Below, piece after piece: positions 34,776-42,908 of a DNA stretch of 64,000 bases. The notes beneath the pieces are model-generated. The model saw nothing but the letters and a program-made list of their open reading frames with translations. It had not been told where the DNA came from and did no database searches. The stretch is from Acidimicrobiales bacterium (GTDB taxonomy: Bacteria > Actinomycetota > Acidimicrobiia > Acidimicrobiales > Aldehydirespiratoraceae), in NCBI GenBank assembly GCA_029263175.1, contig JAJCXZ010000049.1, positions 124,001 to 188,000 of the forward strand, read 5' to 3'. Position 1 is the stretch's first letter, and each line of letters starts with the position of its first letter. The position numbers were made by a program, and so were the translations under genes.

Positions 34776-36146
34776 ATGATCTTCACCCAGTACTACCTCG
34801 ACTGCCTTTCCCAGGCCTCGTATCTGATCGGGGACGAGTCCACCGGCCGTGCCGTTGTGGTTGATCCTCGTCGTGACATCAACGAATACGTGCGGGATGC
34901 TGAGGCCGCCGACCTGAGCATCGAGCTGATTCTCGAGACCCACTTTCACGCCGACTTCCTCTCGGGTCACCTCGAGCTGGCCAAGGCCACGGGCGCTGCC
35001 ATCGGATTGTCCGATGTCGCGGCGCCGGAGTTCGACGTCCGCTCGTTCGCAGACGGCGAGAAGTACTCCCTCGGCGAGGTTGAGTTGGAGATCCTCCAGA
35101 CCCCGGGCCACACGCCCGAGTCGATCAGCATCGTCGTGCGGGAGCAGGCTGATGCCGAGCCGTGGGGTGTCCTCACCGGCGACACGTTGTTCATCGGCGA
35201 TGTCGGACGCCCCGACCTCCTGGCGTCCATCGGCTTTGAGCGCGACGATCTCGCCGAGATGCTCTACGACAGCCTCCACAACAAGCTGATGCCGCTGCCC
35301 GACGCCACCCGTGTCTACCCGGCCCACGGCGCCGGTTCGGCGTGTGGCAAGAACTTGTCGAGTGAAACCTCGTCCACCATGGGTGAGCAGAAGGCAGGCA
35401 ACTACGCGCTGCTCGCTCCGGACAAGCAGACGTTCATCGACCTGGTCACCGAGGGTCAGGCCCCGGCTCCCGGCTACTTCGTCTACGACGCCATCCTCAA
35501 CCGCAAGGACCGCGAGCTTCTCGACGAGGACGCGCCGATCGATGCGCTCGACCTCCCCCAGGTCGAGGCGTTGGTCTCAGGCGGAGCGATGCTCATCGAC
35601 GGTCGTGACCCCGACGAGTTCGGCAACGGTCACCTCATCGGCTCGGTCAACGTGGGTCTCGATGGCCGCTATGCCGAGTTCGCGGGGTCGGTGGTGCCGA
35701 GCGATCAGGACATCGTCCTGGTGGTCGAGCCGGGTCGCGAGCTCGAAGCTCGCAACCGTCTTGCCCGCATCGGCTTCGACCGGGTGGTCGGCCATCTCAA
35801 CGCCCCCTTCAAGGTCATGGTCGAACAGCCGGAGAAGGTGCAGCGGGCATCGCGCCTCACGGCGCGAGAACTCGCCGAACGACTCCAGTCGGTCGAGGGT
35901 CTGCAGTTGGTCGACATTCGCAACCCCGGCGAGTTTGCGCTCGGTGCCATTGACGGCGCCGCGGCCATGCCGGTCGGCCAGATGCCCGACCGCATCAGCG
36001 AGCTCGACCCGGCCAAACCGACGGTCGTCTATTGCGCCGGCGGCTACCGCTCGTCGGTCGCAGCCAGCTATCTGCGCAACCACGGCTTCGGGGATGTCTC
36101 TGACCTCCTCGGTGGCTACGGAGCCTGGGTTCCCGTCCCCGCCTAG
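34776..36146 (+). CDS. MBL-fold/rhodanese fusion (persulfide dioxygenase type)
   Basis: A 456-residue protein. The N-terminal metallo-beta-lactamase domain (1-~240) has the ETHE1-like metal motif THFHADFLSGH (H56, H58, D60) and a GDTLFIGDVGRPDL segment. Two rhodanese domains follow: the first (about 255-350) has lost its cysteine, the second carries Cys420 (VVYCAGGYRSS). This layout matches CstB-like enzymes that oxidise persulfide sulfur to sulfite/thiosulfate. A GGGAG ribosome site precedes ATG 34776. It has its own repressible promoter (34712-34739). Confidence 0.9.
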   Translation: MIFTQYYLDCLSQASYLIGDESTGRAVVVDPRRDINEYVRDAEAADLSIELILETHFHADFLSGHLELAKATGAAIGLSDVAAPEFDVRSFADGEKYSLGEVELEILQTPGHTPESISIVVREQADAEPWGVLTGDTLFIGDVGRPDLLASIGFERDDLAEMLYDSLHNKLMPLPDATRVYPAHGAGSACGKNLSSETSSTMGEQKAGNYALLAPDKQTFIDLVTEGQAPAPGYFVYDAILNRKDRELLDEDAPIDALDLPQVEALVSGGAMLIDGRDPDEFGNGHLIGSVNVGLDGRYAEFAGSVVPSDQDIVLVVEPGRELEARNRLARIGFDRVVGHLNAPFKVMVEQPEKVQRASRLTARELAERLQSVEGLQLVDIRNPGEFALGAIDGAAAMPVGQMPDRISELDPAKPTVVYCAGGYRSSVAASYLRNHGFGDVSDLLGGYGAWVPVPA

Positions 36147-36155
36147 TGTGAAGCC

Positions 36156-36590
36156 GTGGAGACCACGGCATCGATCACCATCGACCGCCCGGCGGCGGAG
36201 GTATTCGCCTTCATCGCCGACATGGCCAACAACACGGCCTGGCAGAACGGTCAACAGAGTTGTGTTTGGACATCGAGCCCACCCCATGGGGTGGGCTCGA
36301 CCTATGACCAAGTGGCGAAGTTCCTCGGCATGACGATCACCTCGTCGTTCGAGGTCACGGAGTTCGAGGACGGTCACAAGATCCGAATCGAGACCACGAG
36401 CGGCACGATGCCGATCGACGTGACTCGCACGGTCATCGACCGCGACGGCGTGTCCGAAGTCACCGCGCTCGTGACCGGCACACCGCCACTGGTGATGCGC
36501 TCGCTTGGCCCGGTCAATCGGTGGATTGTCGGCGCCAGCGTGCGAAAGGACTACAAACGGCTCAAGGCGCTGCTCGAGTCGGGTAGCTGA
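36156..36590 (+). CDS. SRPBCC-family polyketide cyclase/dehydrase-like protein
   Basis: A 144-residue START-like protein: ITIDRPAAEVFAFIADMANN at the N-terminus and NRWIVGASVRKDYKRLKALLE as the C-terminal helix. It probably binds a hydrophobic ligand in the cytoplasm; the function is unknown. GTG 36156 lies 9 bases after the MBL-rhodanese stop. A 28-bp perfect palindrome (36273-36300) lies within the gene, encoding SSPPHGVGS. The 3' end overlaps the convergent DUF899 gene by 29 bases. Confidence 0.75.
   Translation: METTASITIDRPAAEVFAFIADMANNTAWQNGQQSCVWTSSPPHGVGSTYDQVAKFLGMTITSSFEVTEFEDGHKIRIETTSGTMPIDVTRTVIDRDGVSEVTALVTGTPPLVMRSLGPVNRWIVGASVRKDYKRLKALLESGS
36273..36300. repeat. 28-bp perfect palindrome inside a coding sequence
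   Basis: The sequence from 36273 to 36300 is identical to its own reverse complement over all 28 bases, with arm TCGAGCCCACCCCA and centre CATG. It has no loop, so it could extrude as a cruciform or fold into a very stable RNA hairpin within the SRPBCC message. It is not part of a recognisable mobile element. Confidence 0.9.
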
Positions 36591-37227
36591 GTCCGGGCGT
36601 CCAATCGCCGCGGCCCTGGCGGGTGACGTCGAGGAAGTGCCATACCGGCGAGAACAAATCGACGCCGCGCCAATGGTTGTCGACGATGTGGGCGCCGCCC
36701 GACCAGCTCAGCCGGGGCCCATCGTCGCTCGACTCGTAGGCGCTCATGAACGGCATCTGGTTGCCCTGCTCGTCCTCACCACCGATGTCGGCCTTGAACG
36801 TGTTGTCCGCCGCGCTCAGCCAGCGGAGACTGCTCCATCCCCGTTCATCGGCCAAGGCCAGCGTCTCGTCGATCGGTGCGGCGGAGACCATCGCAAAGTC
36901 GACATTCTGGGTGATGTGATGGTCGACGGCGGCCCATCCGTCGGCCCACATCGAGCACATCGGACAGGGCACGGTCTGCGCCTTGCCGTACATGAAGTGG
37001 TAGAGCACGACCGGCCGATCGGGGGCGGAGAAGAGTTCGCTCAGCCGTACGTCGCCGTCGGGCGAACCGAAGATGTAGTCCTCCACGATGGGGCCGGGTG
37101 GAAGCGAGCGGCGCATCTCGGCCACCCGTTCTCGTTCGAGCATGAGTCCGAGTTCGGCCTGCCGCAGGGACTCGCGTGCATCTTCGTAGTTGGTCATGTT
37201 GTAGTTGGTCTTGTCGTAGATGGTCAT
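36562..37227 (-). CDS. DUF899 family thioredoxin-like protein
   Basis: A 221-residue protein of the DUF899 group. A coiled N-terminal segment (ARESLRQAELGLMLERERVAEMRR) precedes YIFGSPDGDVRLSELF and FMYGKAQTVPCPMCSMWADG, which contains a CPMC dithiol. It is thought to be a cytoplasmic thioredoxin-fold protein; no enzymatic role is established. ATG 37227 overlaps the AHSA1-like stop (ATGA), placing it last in the ArsR operon. Confidence 0.8.
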   Translation of the reverse strand: MTIYDKTNYNMTNYEDARESLRQAELGLMLERERVAEMRRSLPPGPIVEDYIFGSPDGDVRLSELFSAPDRPVVLYHFMYGKAQTVPCPMCSMWADGWAAVDHHITQNVDFAMVSAAPIDETLALADERGWSSLRWLSAADNTFKADIGGEDEQGNQMPFMSAYESSDDGPRLSWSGGAHIVDNHWRGVDLFSPVWHFLDVTRQGRGDWTPGLSYPTRAAP

Positions 37228-37679
37228 GAGGACTCCTCCGGGGACTCGGCGATCTGCGATACATCGACTGGTGGATTGGTGCGGCCGGTAGCGGCGATGG
37301 TGAGACGGTCGGTGAAATAGACCCAGCCGCGGCGATGGCCGGCAACAGCGTCCTCGGGCAAGCCGACGTGGGTGAGGACGAGATCGGTGCCCTCGGCGGT
37401 GGCGGTCAGTTCGATGGTGACGGTGGACGATCCCGGAGGCACGCCATCGTTGTCTTCCCATCCCCAGGTGAACGACACCCGTTTGTCGGGCACAACGTCG
37501 AGATACGCGCCACGCGCGACATCGCCTCCCGTGATGTCGACCCGGAAGATGCCCCCTGGCTGTGGATCCATCTCTGCACTGATCCCGAGCCAACGAAGGA
37601 GCAGTTCGGGCTCGGTGAGAAACTCGAAGACGACTGTCGGCGGTGCATCGATCGTCTGGGTGAGGACGAGCTCGGTCAT
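37224..37679 (-). CDS. AHSA1-type SRPBCC protein
   Basis: A 151-residue START-fold protein of the activator-of-Hsp90-like group (QTIDAPPTVVFEFLTEPELLLRWLG; FTWGWEDNDGVPPGSSTVTIEL; VYFTDRLTIA). Such genes very commonly follow an ArsR repressor, as here, in an ATGA-coupled operon. They bind small hydrophobic ligands; the physiological role is unknown. Confidence 0.85.
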   Translation of the reverse strand: MTELVLTQTIDAPPTVVFEFLTEPELLLRWLGISAEMDPQPGGIFRVDITGGDVARGAYLDVVPDKRVSFTWGWEDNDGVPPGSSTVTIELTATAEGTDLVLTHVGLPEDAVAGHRRGWVYFTDRLTIAATGRTNPPVDVSQIAESPEESS

Positions 37680-38017
37680 TGGCCTTCTCCCTGCCGGGTC
37701 CGGACTCGATGTTCGGATTCGGCGGCGACCCGGAGGTCATCGAGCGCGCTCGTCCAGAACCTGCCCATCCATTCGTGGAGTTCAGTGAGGCCCTCGGGGC
37801 GGGCCCGATACAGATGCTGGCGCCCGGCTCGTCGGGTCGAGACGAGGCCGGCGTCGCGCAGCACTCCGAGATGCTGGCTGATCGCGGGTCGGCTGACGTC
37901 GAAGTGCGCGGCTATGGCGCCGGCCGCCTTCTCCTCGGCCCGTACGATCTCGAGGATCCGGCGGCGGGTGGGATCGGTCAACGCGTGGGTGGCGCGGTCA
38001 AGTTTGAGTGTTGGCAC
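37676..38017 (-). CDS. ArsR-family transcriptional repressor
   Basis: A 113-residue winged-helix repressor: ALTDPTRRRILEIVRAEEKAAGAIAAHFDVSRPAISQHLGVLRDAGLVSTRRAGRQ is the complete HTH and wing region. No cysteine pair for arsenic or metal binding is visible, so it is the autorepressor (SdpR-like) subtype. GTG 38017 is chosen because codons upstream are not protein-like. It heads the operon ArsR-AHSA1-DUF899 and is divergent from the second SulP gene. A dyad at 38039-38054 is a candidate operator. Confidence 0.87.
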   Translation of the reverse strand: MPTLKLDRATHALTDPTRRRILEIVRAEEKAAGAIAAHFDVSRPAISQHLGVLRDAGLVSTRRAGRQHLYRARPEGLTELHEWMGRFWTSALDDLRVAAESEHRVRTRQGEGQ

Positions 38018-38038
38018 CCCACCAGTGTATGACGATGT

Positions 38039-38054
38039 GTAAGCAATAGCTAAC
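38039..38054. promoter_or_regulatory. Candidate ArsR operator
   Basis: GTAAGCAATAGCTAAC is an imperfect palindrome (12 of 16 positions symmetric) lying between the divergent arsR and SulP genes. Spacing and symmetry fit the short AT-containing sites of ArsR-family autorepressors. Confidence 0.45.
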
Positions 38055-38097
38055 GCATGCTCCTCGGGTGTGGGCCAACGTTCTCTACAGTGGGGGT

Positions 38098-39612
38098 GTG
38101 GATCCATGGGGGCGACTGTCGAAGCCGAGCGCGGGTGATGTGATCGCCGGCATCAGCGTGGCGTTGGTGGCAATTCCGCAATCATTGGCCTACGCCGAGC
38201 TCGCGGGACTCCCCGCTCAGTTCGGGTTGTACGCCACCGCACTGCCATCGCTGCTGGCCGCCATCTTCGTGTCGTCGAAGTACCTGCAGACCGGCCCCGT
38301 GGCGCTGACGGCACTTCTGACCTTTGGCGCCCTCGAGTCGCTCGCCGAGCCGTACTCCGTCGATTACATTTCCATGGCGGCGTTGCTCGCCCTGCTCGTC
38401 GGACTCATGCGAGTCGCCCTCGGACTGCTCCGATTGGGTGGCGTCGCCTACCTGTTGTCGGAACCGGTCCTGATGGGTTTCACCACCGGGGCGGCAATCC
38501 TGATCCTGTCGTCGCAGCTGCCGAAGGTGTTCGACGTCGCCGCCGCCGGCGATGGTGTGCTCCAGGACGCTTGGCAGGCGTTGACTTCGCCGAACGAGTG
38601 GCAGTGGCAGGCGCTCGCCTTCTCGGCGATGACAGTCGTGTTGATGTTCGGCGGCCGGCGACTCCACAGGCTCTTCCCGGGCATCCTCGTCGCCGTGATC
38701 GTGGGCGTGATCATCAGCGGAGCCGGAGACTACGGCGGTTCGATCGTGGGCGACCTCGACGGGGGGTTCATCTCGCTTCACTTCGACTTCCCCTGGGACT
38801 CGCTCACTGACCTGCTCCTGCCCGCCTTGGCGATCGCTCTCGTCGGGTTCGCGGAACCGTCCTCGATTGCCCGCACCATGGCAGCGGAGGAGCGGCTGGC
38901 GTGGAATGCCAACCGGGAGATGGTGTCCCAGGGTGTGGCCAACCTCGCCTCCGCGCTCTCGGGAGCGTTCCCGGTCGGTGGATCGTTCTCTCGCAGCTCG
39001 CTCAACCGGTTGGCCGGCGCCACGTCGCCGTGGGCCGGGGCGATCTCGGGCGCGTTTGTCCTGCTGGCCCTCCCGCTCACGCCGATGGTGGAGAACCTGC
39101 CTCGCGCGATCCTCGGCGCGATCGTCGTTGGTGCCGTGCTGAAGCTCGTCAACTGGCGTGGTCTCTACGGCCTACTCCACGAGTCCCGGCCGCAAGCCGT
39201 GGTGGGCATCGGCACTCTCGTCGCCACGCTGGCGTCGGCGCCTCGGGTCGAACGCGGGGTTCTCGTCGGGATCGTGCTCGCCCTCGGGGCGCATCTGTTC
39301 CGCGAGATGACGGTGTCGGCCGAGAGCGGTCGTGACGGCGACACGCTTACCGTCACCCCCCACGGGGTGCTCTGGTTCGCATCGGTGCCACAGGTCGAAC
39401 GGAGCATCCGGCAGCAACTCGCGGAGCACGCGGAGGTCTCGCACGTCGTGGTCGATCTCCACGCGGTCAGCCGTCTCGACTACAGCGGTGCGGCCAGCCT
39501 GGCGCGAATCGTCGAGGAGCTCCGCAGCGCCGCTGTGCGGGTCGAGATCATCAACGTGAACCCCGGTGCCCGACGCGGCGTACGAGTGCACATCGAGGGA
39601 CTCGACGATTGA
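38098..39612 (+). CDS. Second SulP-family transporter with STAS domain
   Basis: About 504 residues. Core motifs are DVIAGISVALVAIPQSLAYAELAG, NLASALSGAFPVGGSFSRSSLN and a C-terminal STAS domain (about residues 415-500) with VVVDLHAVSRLDYSGAASLA. It shares architecture with the SulP at 32024 but is shorter and divergent in sequence, so the two are not recent duplicates. GTG 38098 and GTG 38068 are both possible starts and neither has a ribosome site. It is divergent from the ArsR operon and probably shares its control region. The anion is unknown. Confidence 0.85.
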   Translation: MDPWGRLSKPSAGDVIAGISVALVAIPQSLAYAELAGLPAQFGLYATALPSLLAAIFVSSKYLQTGPVALTALLTFGALESLAEPYSVDYISMAALLALLVGLMRVALGLLRLGGVAYLLSEPVLMGFTTGAAILILSSQLPKVFDVAAAGDGVLQDAWQALTSPNEWQWQALAFSAMTVVLMFGGRRLHRLFPGILVAVIVGVIISGAGDYGGSIVGDLDGGFISLHFDFPWDSLTDLLLPALAIALVGFAEPSSIARTMAAEERLAWNANREMVSQGVANLASALSGAFPVGGSFSRSSLNRLAGATSPWAGAISGAFVLLALPLTPMVENLPRAILGAIVVGAVLKLVNWRGLYGLLHESRPQAVVGIGTLVATLASAPRVERGVLVGIVLALGAHLFREMTVSAESGRDGDTLTVTPHGVLWFASVPQVERSIRQQLAEHAEVSHVVVDLHAVSRLDYSGAASLARIVEELRSAAVRVEIINVNPGARRGVRVHIEGLDD

Positions 39613-39615
39613 CGA

Positions 39616-40830
39616 CTAGGACAGAAGTTCGGCGACCGCGGGGGAATGGGCAACCACGAAGTCGTTGACGTAGGAGATGTGGTTGTCGGCCAACTGATCG
39701 GGGTCGTAGAGATAGTTGACGAGCATGCCGTAGCTCTCGGCGCGCCCCTTGTCGGACCGGTCTCCGCCCCAGTTGATCCGTTCGATCCGGGCTCCGTTGC
39801 GCAAGTGGAACCGAGCCACCGGATCGGCCGGTAGCACCCGCCGCTTGGCGTGCAGCAGGTAGTACGCGCAGGAGGTCAGGACCGCCTCGCGGGCGTTGTC
39901 GTCGATCGGCGTGTCGCCATGCAGCACGAGCCGTTGGAGTTCCGGTGAGAGGCGACCACCGGTGATCTCGACCCACTGCGTGTAGCCGGGGATGGGTGAG
40001 AGTGTGCAGAACGTCTCGATCTGGGGTAGTTCAGCCTGCAACTCCTCGGTGACCTGCTTGATCAGCATGCTGCCCAGGGGAATGCCGGTCAGGCCGGGCT
40101 GGCAATTGGTGATCGAATAGAAGACGGCGGTGTCGACATCCGGGTCGAGATCGGCACTCGCTGCCGCCTGGGTGAGGACCTCCTGGATCGATCCCGCCAG
40201 TCCGACGGTCAGAGCGATCTCGATGAAGATCAGAGGTTCGCCCGGTAGCGCTGGATGGAAGAACCCGAAGCAACGCCGATCCGCCGCAAGGCGCCGTTGA
40301 AGGTCCTCCCATCCGTCGATCTCGTGCACGGCTTCGTATTCGATCAGTTTCTCCAGCACGGCGGCCGGCGTTTGCCAGTCGATGCAGCGGAGTTCCAGGA
40401 AGCCTCGATTGAACCAACTGGTGAGGAGATGAGCGGAGTCGTGGTCGACCACAGTGAGCGCCGGGAGGTCCCGCACAGCAGTGAGGCAGTCGGCGCGCAT
40501 CCGCATCACTGCCGCGGTGCCACCCGGAGCGGTGTTGATCGCCCGGAAGAGTGCTTGGCGTGGCGCCTCGGTGGCGTCACCCAGCGCTTGTGCCGTTTGC
40601 GGGCCAGGACTCGTTGTGTAGGCGGCGATGGCAGCGGCCACCACAGCCGAGTCGGGGCTCAACTCGTCCACGAGCCAGACGAGAAATTCCCGCCGCGCAT
40701 CGGCATCGAGTGCGTCGTAGCGGCGGGCCACCTGCGTCGCCAGATTGACCGTCGATTCGTCGCCGCGGATAGCGAGCAGGGCCCGGCAGGTCTGCTGGAG
40801 TACCGAAAGGATCGGCGACGGAGAACTCAC
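39616..40830 (-). CDS. Malonyl-CoA decarboxylase
   Basis: A 404-residue protein of the malonyl-CoA decarboxylase family. The helical N-terminal domain is followed by the acyltransferase-like catalytic domain with CFGFFHPALPGEPLIFIEIAL, YSITNCQPGLTGIPLGSMLI and a C-terminal YLYDPDQLADNHISYVND. It converts malonyl-CoA to acetyl-CoA and carbon dioxide, either in malonate use or to relieve inhibition of fatty-acid oxidation. No malonyl-CoA ligase or malonate transporter is adjacent. It converges on the SulP gene. Confidence 0.9.
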   Translation of the reverse strand: MSSPSPILSVLQQTCRALLAIRGDESTVNLATQVARRYDALDADARREFLVWLVDELSPDSAVVAAAIAAYTTSPGPQTAQALGDATEAPRQALFRAINTAPGGTAAVMRMRADCLTAVRDLPALTVVDHDSAHLLTSWFNRGFLELRCIDWQTPAAVLEKLIEYEAVHEIDGWEDLQRRLAADRRCFGFFHPALPGEPLIFIEIALTVGLAGSIQEVLTQAAASADLDPDVDTAVFYSITNCQPGLTGIPLGSMLIKQVTEELQAELPQIETFCTLSPIPGYTQWVEITGGRLSPELQRLVLHGDTPIDDNAREAVLTSCAYYLLHAKRRVLPADPVARFHLRNGARIERINWGGDRSDKGRAESYGMLVNYLYDPDQLADNHISYVNDFVVAHSPAVAELLS

Positions 40831-40869
40831 CGTGCCATTGTGGCGTAGCCAATTGTGATTGTGGCGCGG

Positions 40870-41445
40870 TTACTTCGCGGCGTGGACCTTCAGCGACAGG
40901 AATCTGATCGGAAGCACCATGAGTTCCGTCGGGCCGTGGGCAACCTCGCCTCGCAGTTGCATTGTGTCGCCGGCGCGAAGCTCGTAGCGCTTCGATCCGT
41001 AGCCGTACTCCATGGCTCCCTCGAGCATGTGAATGAACTCGACCCCACTGTGCTGGAAGAGCGGGAAGACCTCGTCGGGCTGGGTGATGGTCACGAGCAC
41101 GGGTTCGATCTCTCGATGGGCGCCTCGCAGGGAGCCGAGATCGTGGTAGCTCCGCCCGGGTCCATCACCTTCATGGGAGATCTCCAGACCTCCGCCGGCG
41201 GGGACGATGATGGCGTCGTGCTCCTCATCGAGCCCGCGAAAGAACGCGGTGAACGGCACGCCCGCGGCGTTGGCGAGGCTGGTCAGGGTGCTGAAACTGG
41301 GGGAGGTCTGGCCATTCTCGACCTTCGACAGCATGCCGATCGAGAGCCCGGCGGAGTCGGCGAACTGCTCCATCGTGACGCCGAGGTCCTGGCGGAACTC
41401 GCGGACTCGCTCGCCGACGACTCGCGTGATCTCTTCGGGGGTCAC
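40870..41445 (-). CDS. XRE-family regulator with cupin sensor domain
   Basis: A 191-residue regulator. An N-terminal helix-turn-helix (about residues 10-65: GVTMEQFADSAGLSIGMLSKVENGQTSPSFSTL) is linked to a C-terminal cupin (about 110-180: HSGVEFIHMLEGAMEYGYG...LRAGDTMQLRGEVAHGP). Such proteins commonly control amine and glutamine-synthetase-like gene clusters (PuuR type). It lies 10 bases after the gmaS-like gene on the same strand, so it is a likely local regulator binding the dyad at 42861-42877. GTG 41445 is chosen because homology starts there. Confidence 0.85.
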   Translation of the reverse strand: MTPEEITRVVGERVREFRQDLGVTMEQFADSAGLSIGMLSKVENGQTSPSFSTLTSLANAAGVPFTAFFRGLDEEHDAIIVPAGGGLEISHEGDGPGRSYHDLGSLRGAHREIEPVLVTITQPDEVFPLFQHSGVEFIHMLEGAMEYGYGSKRYELRAGDTMQLRGEVAHGPTELMVLPIRFLSLKVHAAK

Positions 41446-41455
41446 CGCGGCACGT

Positions 41456-42814
41456 CTAGAAGAGGGTGAGATACTGGTCGATCTCGCCGGCGGTGACCTC
41501 ATGGTGGTGTGCCAGGAACTCCGCTCGCTTCGTGGCCGCGAAGTAGTGGCTGTAGGGCCCGGTCGGCGTAGCGCCGAGTCCGTCGGCGATCACGTCGTTG
41601 CCCACGAGATTGTCGGCAGCGTGCATGAGGGTCGGAGGCAGGGTGACGATGCCTCGGGCTGCGACCTCCGCAGCAGGCAGGGTGAAGAGGTTGGCGGTGT
41701 TGACCTCTCCGGGATCGAGCTGGTTGTCGATCCCGTCCATACCGCACGCAAGCATCGCCGCGAACATCAGGTACGGGTTGGCCGCGCCGTCGCCCAAACG
41801 AACCTCGAGACGGTCGGGCTCGGGCACACGGATCATCTGGGTGCGGTTGTTCCCACCGAACGCGGCGTAGGCGGGCGCCCAGGTTGCACCAGACGTCGGG
41901 GCGCCCACGCCCATGCGCTTGTACGAGTTGACGATCGGGCAGGCGATGGCGACCAGCGAGGTTGCGTGGGCGATCAAGCCGCCGGCGAAGTGGTATGCCA
42001 TCTCGCTGAGGCCGAGTTCCTTGGAGTCGGGCTCAGCGCCGCCGATGAACAGCGGCTCGTCGGCGTCGTTCCACAAGCTGATGTGGGCATGGAGTCCGTT
42101 GCCGGCTTTGTCGGCGAACGGCTTCGGCATGAAGGTGGCGTAGCGGCCGTCACGTTGGGCCATCGTGTGGATCATGAGCCGGAAGAGGATCGTCCGGTCG
42201 GCTGTGGTCATGGCGTCGGCGTACTGCCAGTTCTGTTCGAACTGGCCGTTGGCGTCCTCATGGTCGTTGGCGTAGTTGCCCCAGCCCATGGCGTTGAGAT
42301 TCTTCGAGACGCCGATGAGGTGGGGCAGCATCCGCGTCAGGCCCTTGGCGTCGTAGCAGGGGAGGACATCGGTGTCGCGTTCGTCGGCCACCGCGATGGA
42401 GCCATCATCGTGCTTCACTACCAGCGAGTACTCGGCCTCGACGCCGGTTTTCATCACCAGCCCACGTTCGGCGAGCTTGTTCAGAGCGTTCCGCAGGATC
42501 ACACGCGGGGCGTAGGGCCACAGCTCGCCCTCGACGGTGGGGTCGCACTGCATGGCGGCGACGTTGGGTTGCCATGGCATCTGGGTGTAGGTCGACGGAT
42601 CGGGGATGCAGAGCATGTCTGGGCTGGATGGGTCCTGGCCCATGGGGCCCGATGCGAAACCGGCGAACCCGGCACCGTCGGCCATCAGGCCTTCGAGCGC
42701 TTCGACCGGCACGAGCTTGGCACACGCCCGACCGTGCATCTCCACGAACATGGCGTAGATGTATTCGACGCCGTCGTTCTCGACTCGTGCCTTGATCTCC
42801 TCGTATGCGCCCAT
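41456..42814 (-). CDS. gmaS: Glutamine synthetase-like ligase, gamma-glutamylmethylamide synthetase type
   Basis: A 452-residue glutamine synthetase fold enzyme of the GlnT/GMAS group. Metal and ATP-binding elements are visible: GVEAEYSLVV, GNGLHAHISLWND and RVPEPDRLEVRLGDGAANPYL. It ligates glutamate to ammonia or, in GMAS, to methylamine, giving gamma-glutamylmethylamide. The divergent partners at 42909-45804 match the three subunits of N-methylglutamate synthase, which is why GMAS is favoured over an ordinary glutamine synthetase. A GGGGGA ribosome site precedes the ATG. Confidence 0.78.
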   Translation of the reverse strand: MGAYEEIKARVENDGVEYIYAMFVEMHGRACAKLVPVEALEGLMADGAGFAGFASGPMGQDPSSPDMLCIPDPSTYTQMPWQPNVAAMQCDPTVEGELWPYAPRVILRNALNKLAERGLVMKTGVEAEYSLVVKHDDGSIAVADERDTDVLPCYDAKGLTRMLPHLIGVSKNLNAMGWGNYANDHEDANGQFEQNWQYADAMTTADRTILFRLMIHTMAQRDGRYATFMPKPFADKAGNGLHAHISLWNDADEPLFIGGAEPDSKELGLSEMAYHFAGGLIAHATSLVAIACPIVNSYKRMGVGAPTSGATWAPAYAAFGGNNRTQMIRVPEPDRLEVRLGDGAANPYLMFAAMLACGMDGIDNQLDPGEVNTANLFTLPAAEVAARGIVTLPPTLMHAADNLVGNDVIADGLGATPTGPYSHYFAATKRAEFLAHHHEVTAGEIDQYLTLF

Positions 42815-42860
42815 GAGTCCCCCGATTCAGTGTTTCTGGACGGTCAGCGTCTTTACTCTA

Positions 42861-42877
42861 GGTGAAACTGCTTCACC
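42861..42877. promoter_or_regulatory. Dyad operator in the gmaS/mgsA divergent promoter
   Basis: GGTGAA-ACTGC-TTCACC is a perfect 6-bp inverted repeat with a 5-base spacer. On the minus strand it sits between a perfect TTGACA (42880-42885) and TAGAGT (42855-42860), a long 19-base spacer. On the plus strand its right arm overlaps the -35 position of the mgsA-like gene. It could control both directions; the XRE-cupin protein is the obvious candidate. Confidence 0.6.
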
Positions 42878-42894
42878 AATGTCAAAACTCTCGC

Positions 42895-42900
42895 TACAGT
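42895..42900 (+). promoter_or_regulatory. Predicted -10 box (TACAGT) of the mgsA-like gene
   Basis: TACAGT lies 8 bases before ATG 42909, predicting a leaderless mRNA for the three-gene synthase operon. The dyad arm TTCACC is 17 bases upstream in the -35 position. Confidence 0.45.
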
Positions 42901-42908
42901 GCCACAGT

